A model generated the notes under the pieces. The model searched no databases. It was not told where the DNA came from and saw nothing but the letters and a program-made list of their open reading frames with translations. Made by a program: the position numbers and the translations under genes. From positions 1-10,935 of the forward strand of contig PWEB01000057.1 in NCBI GenBank assembly GCA_003553305.1: DNA of 10,935 nucleotides. The letters run 5' to 3'. Of this stretch, positions 6,221 to 10,935 are shown piece by piece (the first letter of the stretch is position 1; the number at the start of each line of letters is the position of its first letter). Source of the DNA: Syntrophomonadaceae bacterium. Lineage in GTDB: Bacteria > Bacillota > Dethiobacteria > DTU022.

Positions 6221-7312
6221 ATGCAAAAAGCGACGAGAGGTTATATAAGATCTGGTTTTGCAGTGCTTGCAGTCTTGATTCTGATAATTATTGGCATAAA
6301 TGCGGCGGACAGTACCGGTGGTGAAATTACCCTGCGGGTTGAGGATTTGCCGGGAAGGATCAGGGGCCACAATATTGACTATCAGGTGCTTACCCTGGAG
6401 CAAGAAGAGGCTGAGGATGCTCTGGAAGATATGGATCAGGTATTGTCAAAGATCGCAAAACTGGAAGAATATATTGAAAAAGTGGATGATCAGAGGACGA
6501 AAGATTTATTAAATGTTTTACTGAAACCTTTTCAAGAGCAGGAAGTACAGTCTCGTAAAGCTGTTTCCCAACTTGGTCACGAGAAAGATATATTAGCTGA
6601 ACGCCTGAGCCTGCAGACGGAAGAGCTTTTTTACACTTATCTTTCTTTAGAGAGGCAGCAAGAAATGCAGCAGGAGAACCTTGATTTTTTAAAGGAATTG
6701 TTTGAAATGGAAAAAGAGCGCCGTAAACAGGGGATGATTACTCTTCAGGATTTAGAAAAAGCAGTTCTCCAGGTGGAGCAAGCCCAATTAGTTATGAAAT
6801 CCATAGAGGATCAAAAAAAAGATGTGTTAAACAGAATTAAGGATTTAATCGGTTATGATCTGGACATAGATTTACAGCTGGTAGATCCCGGAGAGCCGGA
6901 TGAAGTGGCTTTGAACCGGAATCAGGCCATCGCATATGCTATTACTGAAGGCCTGGTGGTCCGTATGCAGGAGCAGCAGTACGAGTTGAAAGAAGGGGAA
7001 AAAGAAAAACTGAAGGTGGAACAAGCCAGGCAGCAAACCCGGCTGCAGGTAGAGGAAGCTTACCGCGCAGCAGCGCGGGCCAAAGATGCATATGATCTGA
7101 AAGAACGATCCCTAAACTTAGCAAAGAGTAATTTGGAACGGGCAGAAGCCCGCTTTGAAGCAGAGTTAGTTTCTGGCCCAGCGTTGATGGAAGAATATTT
7201 AAACCTGATTGAGGCCCAGCAGGATTATTTTCAGGCTCGTCTGGATTATACCCTTGCATTGACTGATTTTAATCTGGCCAGGCAAGGGATCTCAACCTCA
7301 GAAGTTCCCTAA
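6221..7312 (+). CDS. TolC-like (outer membrane efflux protein family) coiled-coil protein lacking the beta-barrel
   Basis: This 363-residue protein has an N-terminal membrane helix or signal (about 9-28); the rest is almost wholly helical and charged. Two tandem units follow the outer membrane efflux protein pattern. Unit 1 covers about 36-211, with LFYTYLSLERQQEMQQENL, then RRKQGMITLQDLEKAVLQVE, then NRIKDLIG. Unit 2 covers about 231-357, with LNRNQAIAYAITEG, then EEAYRAAARAKDAYDLKERS, then ALMEEYLNLIEAQQDYFQAR, and it ends in FNLARQG. In true TolC proteins each unit is split by two outer-membrane strands. Here residues 245-295 run as continuous helix, and 78-125 show no strand-like stretch. 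The length, 363 against usual values above 410, fits that loss. AGAGG (6206-6210) precedes the ATG by 10 bases. Its place between adaptor and ATPase genes points to a role in the same exporter. The family call is by pattern; a generic coiled-coil protein is the alternative. Confidence 0.8.
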   Translation: MQKATRGYIRSGFAVLAVLILIIIGINAADSTGGEITLRVEDLPGRIRGHNIDYQVLTLEQEEAEDALEDMDQVLSKIAKLEEYIEKVDDQRTKDLLNVLLKPFQEQEVQSRKAVSQLGHEKDILAERLSLQTEELFYTYLSLERQQEMQQENLDFLKELFEMEKERRKQGMITLQDLEKAVLQVEQAQLVMKSIEDQKKDVLNRIKDLIGYDLDIDLQLVDPGEPDEVALNRNQAIAYAITEGLVVRMQEQQYELKEGEKEKLKVEQARQQTRLQVEEAYRAAARAKDAYDLKERSLNLAKSNLERAEARFEAELVSGPALMEEYLNLIEAQQDYFQARLDYTLALTDFNLARQGISTSEVP

Positions 7313-7334
7313 AGAGCAGTTCATAAAGATTTTG

Positions 7335-7341
7335 AAGGAGG
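7335..7341 (+). promoter_or_regulatory. Ribosome binding site fixing the ABC ATPase TTG start
   Basis: AAGGAGG, close to a perfect match to the 16S rRNA tail, lies 9 bases before TTG at 7351. The frame begins MELIVARNIVKRY, the usual N-terminus of this ATPase class, which confirms the choice. Confidence 0.8.
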
Positions 7342-7350
7342 AAAAACTGC

Positions 7351-8052
7351 TTGGAGCTAATAGTCGCCCGCAATATTGTAAAGAGATACCGCATGGGTGA
7401 GGTGACAGTCTACGCTCTAAAAGGTGTGGATTTTACTCTTTATGACGGGGAACTGGTAGTAGTATTGGGGCATAGTGGCTCAGGAAAGAGCACCCTGGTT
7501 AATATCGTCGGAGGTATGGATCGAGCCAGTGAGGGGGAACTTTACTTCAGGGAGCAACCCCTGCATCGGGCTAACGAAACTGAACTAACCAACTACCGGC
7601 GAAGCCAGGTTGGTTTTATATTCCAGTTTTATAATCTGATGCCTAACCTGACTGCTTATGAAAATATTGAATTATCGGTTCAAATAGCAGAAGATCCCCT
7701 ACAGATAGACCCTCTTATGGAGCAGGTGGGTTTAAGTGATCGCCAGGAGCATTTCCCCTCCCAACTTTCCGGTGGGGAGCAGCAGAGGGTGGCTATTGCC
7801 AGGGCACTGGCTAAGAATCCTCATTTGCTTTTGTGCGATGAGCCAACCGGTTCATTGGATCTGCCTACGGGGCAGCAAATCTTAAAACTACTGCGAGATT
7901 TTTGTGAACGCTACAATAAAGCTGTAGTCATTATTACCCATAACACAAATATAAGCTACATGGCGGATCGGGTGATCTGTTTAAAAGACGGGCTGGTGGA
8001 AGGTATTAAAGAAAATCCGGAACCACTAACACCGGAAAAGGTGAGCTGGTAA
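7351..8052 (+). CDS. ABC transporter ATP-binding protein (LolD/MacB/YknY class)
   Basis: This 233-residue cytoplasmic ATPase powers the exporter encoded with it. All nucleotide-binding motifs are present: Walker A GHSGSGKST (40-48), Q-loop Q92 in FIFQFYNLMP, signature LSGGEQQ (139-145), Walker B LLLCDEPTG (159-167) with D163 and catalytic E164, D-loop SLD (168-170), and switch H197. The A-loop tyrosine is probably Y13 or Y21. FQFYNLMPNLTAYENI and SGGEQQRVAIARAL are typical of the class that pairs with FtsX-like permeases in LolCDE, MacB and YknXYZ systems. The stop codon TAA shares its final A with the ATG of the permease gene, which implies translational coupling and a fixed ratio of the two products. 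Confidence 0.97.
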   Translation: MELIVARNIVKRYRMGEVTVYALKGVDFTLYDGELVVVLGHSGSGKSTLVNIVGGMDRASEGELYFREQPLHRANETELTNYRRSQVGFIFQFYNLMPNLTAYENIELSVQIAEDPLQIDPLMEQVGLSDRQEHFPSQLSGGEQQRVAIARALAKNPHLLLCDEPTGSLDLPTGQQILKLLRDFCERYNKAVVIITHNTNISYMADRVICLKDGLVEGIKENPEPLTPEKVSW

Positions 8053-10475
8053 TGCTCTGGAAGAAGATGGTTCGGGATATCTGGGGCAACAAAGGTTCTT
8101 ACGTGGCCTGTCTGGTGTTGGTTATCTTCGGCTTAATGATTTTTACTTCATTTTCTATTGCCAGTGACAACCTCAGTCTTTCTCAGAAAGATTTTTATCG
8201 CCAACAAAATTTTGCCCACGGATTTACAGAGCTGATTTCTATGCCCTATGGTAATCTAGGAAGGTTAAACCAGATAAAGGGTATCGATAAAATCGATGGC
8301 CGGGTGACCAAGGAAGTTAGGGTTACTCAACCCGAAGGAGATACTGCAATATATCTTCAGCTGGTTTCCTTAGACTTAGCTGATCCAGAACGAGTTAACG
8401 ATGCAAAGCTACTAAATGGTATAGAGTTAAGGGAGGGTGAGTTCGAAATATGGGTTGATAACCAGTTTTTTGAAACTCACCGCTTAGAACTGGGTCAAAA
8501 TGTGGAAGTAGTTGCCGGTAACAAAGCAAGGGAACTTAAAGTGGAAGGGGTGGCCATAAGCCCTGAGTTCACTTACCCTCTGCGAACGGAAAAAGAGATC
8601 TATCCTAACCCAGAACAGTTTGGTATCGCTTATATATGCCGTGAAACGATGTGGAATATGTTTCCTGAGATGCGGGGGCAGGTAAATGACCTGGTGTTTA
8701 CTAAGGAACCGGGAATAGATTTTGATGAATTGAAAGACAGGTTGGAACCAGAGATTGAGCAGTACGGCTTAATAAATTTGTTTTCCCGGGAAAACCAGAC
8801 CAGCCACTTGATTTTAGATGAAGAAGTGGCTCAACTGCAAAGAATGTCTTCTGCGCTTCCCCTGATGTTTTTATCGATAGCGGCATTAATCCTATATATT
8901 ATGTTAAAACGCCTGGTGGAACAGCAAAGAGGGCAGATTGGAATATTAAAGGCTTTTGGCTACAACAACCGGGAAGTGATGCTTCATTACCTCTCCTATG
9001 CTTTAGCAGTCGGTGCAGTAGGTGGTTTACTGGGTGGATTACTTGGCATTTATGTAGCGAAACCATTGACTGCACTGCTTTTTATGTTCTTTCACGTCCC
9101 GGAGGTTTATGAAGGTTTTTCTCTTTATTACCTGGCGTTGGGTTTGATTATTTCCCTGGCAATATTTTTGCTGGCCGGATACCAGGGTTGTAGATATGCT
9201 TTGCAGTTAAAACCTGCTGAAGCGATGCGACCCCCTGCACCTATCTCCGGTAAGAAACTATTCTTAGAAAAAATAAGATTTCTCTCGGAGATGCTGACTA
9301 TTCAGGGCAAGATGGCCATTAGAAACCTGGGTCGAAACCGCAGCAGAACTGTTTTTCTTTTTTTGGGGATGATGCTAAGCTGCTCTGTGGTTGTGGTTAC
9401 CTGGTCCCTTAATGATCTGGTTGATAAACTGGTATTTTACCAGTTTGAAGAGGTTGAAACCTACCATGCCAGGGTAAACCTTACTGAACCGGCTTTCCGA
9501 AGCACAGTACAGCGGGAATTGTCCAGGCTTGACGAGGTTACCAGAGTTGAACCTCTTATAGAAATACCGGTCAGGTTATCACATGCCTGGCGAGAAGAGA
9601 ATGTCTTGCTGCTTGGGATTGCGGGGGACAGTATGCTTTATAATATAAGGGATTCAGAAGGTCAACGGGTTATTCCTTCAGACCGGGGGGTGATCTTGTC
9701 AGAACGCCTGGCAGAGAAACTGGATGTTTCCACCGGTTCTTTGATCGAGCTGGAGAGCCCCTATAAGCGCAATAACGATGGTCCTCAAATGGTAGAAGTT
9801 TACCGGATCATCCCTCAATATTTGGGTATGAATGCTTACTTAGAAATCAGGGAAATAGACCAGATCATAGATCAGGGTGATTTTGCAACTGCGTTTATGT
9901 TAAATTTTGGTGGCAATTTAAACCCGGATGAAAATGAATTGGAGATATCGGGAGAAGAGCAGATCCAAAAAAATGTTAAATTGTTAAGAGACTTATACCA
10001 TGAAAGTGAACTGGTGGCAGGAGTGGATGGAACCGAGGAGAGGGGGAGGGAAATCCGAGACTTAATGGAAACTTTCGGCAGCCTAATCTATCTTTATGTT
10101 TTGGTGGGGGTAGTCATTGCGTTTGCGATAATTTATAGTTCCAGCTTCATCATATTATCAGAACGCAACCGGGAACTGGCTTCTATGAAAGTGTTAGGAA
10201 TGACTTCCCGGGAAGTTTTTTCTGTAATTACTTTTGAACAATGGTTTATCAGCATTTTTGCTATTTCGGCCGGGTTACCGCTGGCCCAGGTTATGATGTT
10301 TGCATTGTCTCGGGAACTTAGCACTGATTTGTATTCCATCCCTACGGAATTGTCAGGGCAGGCTTTGTTGATGGGGGCAGGGATCACTGCAGTATCGATA
10401 TTAATCGCCCAGAGTTTTGCTATGCGTAAGGTCAGGGGTTTAGATCTGGTAGAAGTCCTTAAGACCAGGGAATAG
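8052..10475 (+). CDS. ABC transporter permease with two FtsX-type halves
   Basis: The 807-residue product has about eight membrane helices, arranged as one plus three, twice: roughly 16-36, 268-286, 315-335 and 357-378, then 431-450, 676-698, 728-750 and 770-790. Large extracytoplasmic domains follow the first helix of each half (about 40-265 and 455-670). Each half carries the FtsX cytoplasmic loop: EQQRGQIGILKAFGYNNREV (290-309) and SERNRELASMKVLGMTSREV (703-722). The halves end in LKPAEAMRP (386-394) and LDLVEVLKTRE (797-807). This is the tandem arrangement of MacB/LolCE-type permeases fused in one chain; such proteins move substrates by mechanical coupling outside the membrane. There is no ATPase domain, so the separate upstream ATPase must serve it. 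It is the last gene of the four-gene operon. Substrate (peptide, lipid, antibiotic) cannot be told from sequence. Confidence 0.95.
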   Translation: MLWKKMVRDIWGNKGSYVACLVLVIFGLMIFTSFSIASDNLSLSQKDFYRQQNFAHGFTELISMPYGNLGRLNQIKGIDKIDGRVTKEVRVTQPEGDTAIYLQLVSLDLADPERVNDAKLLNGIELREGEFEIWVDNQFFETHRLELGQNVEVVAGNKARELKVEGVAISPEFTYPLRTEKEIYPNPEQFGIAYICRETMWNMFPEMRGQVNDLVFTKEPGIDFDELKDRLEPEIEQYGLINLFSRENQTSHLILDEEVAQLQRMSSALPLMFLSIAALILYIMLKRLVEQQRGQIGILKAFGYNNREVMLHYLSYALAVGAVGGLLGGLLGIYVAKPLTALLFMFFHVPEVYEGFSLYYLALGLIISLAIFLLAGYQGCRYALQLKPAEAMRPPAPISGKKLFLEKIRFLSEMLTIQGKMAIRNLGRNRSRTVFLFLGMMLSCSVVVVTWSLNDLVDKLVFYQFEEVETYHARVNLTEPAFRSTVQRELSRLDEVTRVEPLIEIPVRLSHAWREENVLLLGIAGDSMLYNIRDSEGQRVIPSDRGVILSERLAEKLDVSTGSLIELESPYKRNNDGPQMVEVYRIIPQYLGMNAYLEIREIDQIIDQGDFATAFMLNFGGNLNPDENELEISGEEQIQKNVKLLRDLYHESELVAGVDGTEERGREIRDLMETFGSLIYLYVLVGVVIAFAIIYSSSFIILSERNRELASMKVLGMTSREVFSVITFEQWFISIFAISAGLPLAQVMMFALSRELSTDLYSIPTELSGQALLMGAGITAVSILIAQSFAMRKVRGLDLVEVLKTRE

Positions 10476-10544
10476 GGTAAAAGTCAGAAGGATAAATTTT
10501 AACCGGAACGAAATTATATTCATACTTATAGGGAGTCGGTAAAT

Positions 10545-10935
10545 GTGTTTGGTTTAGAGCAAACAGCAGAAATTATTGAAAGATGCCAGGGACGAAAAGG
10601 GGAACTGCAGCTCCAGAAGCGAGGAGAAGAATATGAAATAATTTATAACGGGGTTTTCCTGATGGCTTCTTATAACGGGGCTACTGAAAGAGCTGCTGCC
10701 AGGGAAGCATTACGGTTAGTATATAACCGGGATAATGGACCGCTTAAAGTGCTGATGGGTGGTTTAGGGATGGGCTATAGTCTCCAGGAAACCCTAATTT
10801 GGAAACAGGTCGAGCGAGCTGTGGTAGTGGAGATTGAACCGGAGATTATAAGGTGGAACCGGGAGATATTAGGAAGTATAAATGGTGATGTCCTTGGGGA
10901 TTCCAGGACAATAATAGTGAACAGTGATTTTCGAG
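10545..10935 (+). CDS. Spermidine-synthase-like methyltransferase-fold protein (3' end beyond window)
   Basis: The first 130 residues of a gene cut by the window edge are visible. The start is GTG at 10545, with GGGAG (10531-10535) 9 bases before it; the overlapping ATG at 10543 leads to an immediate stop. An N-terminal beta region contains LMASYNGATERAAAREAL (39-56). A Rossmann nucleotide-binding motif follows, KVLMGGLGMGYSL (68-80), then the acidic ribose-binding strand VVVEIEPEIIRWNRE (93-107), and GDSRTIIVNSDF (118-129) with D128 at the usual cofactor or active-site position. This pattern matches the spermidine synthase superfamily (PF01564), which transfers aminopropyl groups from decarboxylated S-adenosylmethionine. 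The catalytic region lies past the edge, so a true spermidine synthase cannot be separated from the many uncharacterised relatives. It lies 69 bases after the permease with no terminator visible. Confidence 0.82.
   Translation, partial: MFGLEQTAEIIERCQGRKGELQLQKRGEEYEIIYNGVFLMASYNGATERAAAREALRLVYNRDNGPLKVLMGGLGMGYSLQETLIWKQVERAVVVEIEPEIIRWNREILGSINGDVLGDSRTIIVNSDFR

Noticed and set aside
1..10935. CRISPR array, insertion sequence, tRNA or rRNA
   Set aside because: No spaced direct repeats, transposase motifs, terminal inverted repeats or cloverleaf-like segments were seen on either strand.

Overview
This window looks like chromosomal DNA from a Gram-positive anaerobe, most likely of the class Clostridia (inference). 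The reasons are moderately AT-rich DNA with strong AGGAG-type ribosome binding sites, frequent TTG starts (four of the eleven intact or partial genes, plus one GTG), an oxygen-sensitive 4Fe-4S quinolinate synthase, an iron-dependent alcohol dehydrogenase, and a YknXYZ/MacAB-like exporter of the kind seen in Firmicutes. I cannot name a genus.

Layout. Bases 69-1913 (+) hold nadA and nadC, the second and third steps of de novo NAD synthesis from aspartate. nadB is absent between or after them. On the minus strand, converging on nadC, lie three units: an iron-containing alcohol dehydrogenase (4072-2909), a six-helix HdeD/DUF308 membrane protein (2843-2319), and the decayed remains of an AlkD-like DNA alkylation repair gene (2292-1899). 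The last has lost its middle, changes frame, and carries an early stop near its C-terminus. A 383-base divergent spacer (4073-4455) separates the alcohol dehydrogenase from a YaiI/YqxD (UPF0178) gene at 4456-4899 (+). The spacer contains a perfect 18-base palindrome just upstream of the dehydrogenase start.

Bases 5006-10475 (+) form a four-gene export operon: a membrane fusion protein, a TolC-like coiled-coil protein, a LolD/MacB-class ATPase and an 807-residue permease with two FtsX-type halves. The ATPase and permease overlap by one base. The window ends inside a spermidine-synthase-like methyltransferase gene (10545 to the edge).

Most interesting point. The TolC-like protein keeps both tandem helical repeats of the outer membrane efflux protein family, but the stretches where the outer-membrane beta-strands should be inserted are continuous helix. 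It also starts with a membrane helix. I read it as a barrel-less TolC relative, probably working with the fusion protein outside the membrane of a cell that may have no outer membrane. The substrate is unknown. The permease carries the equivalent of a MacB dimer in one chain, without the fused ATPase.
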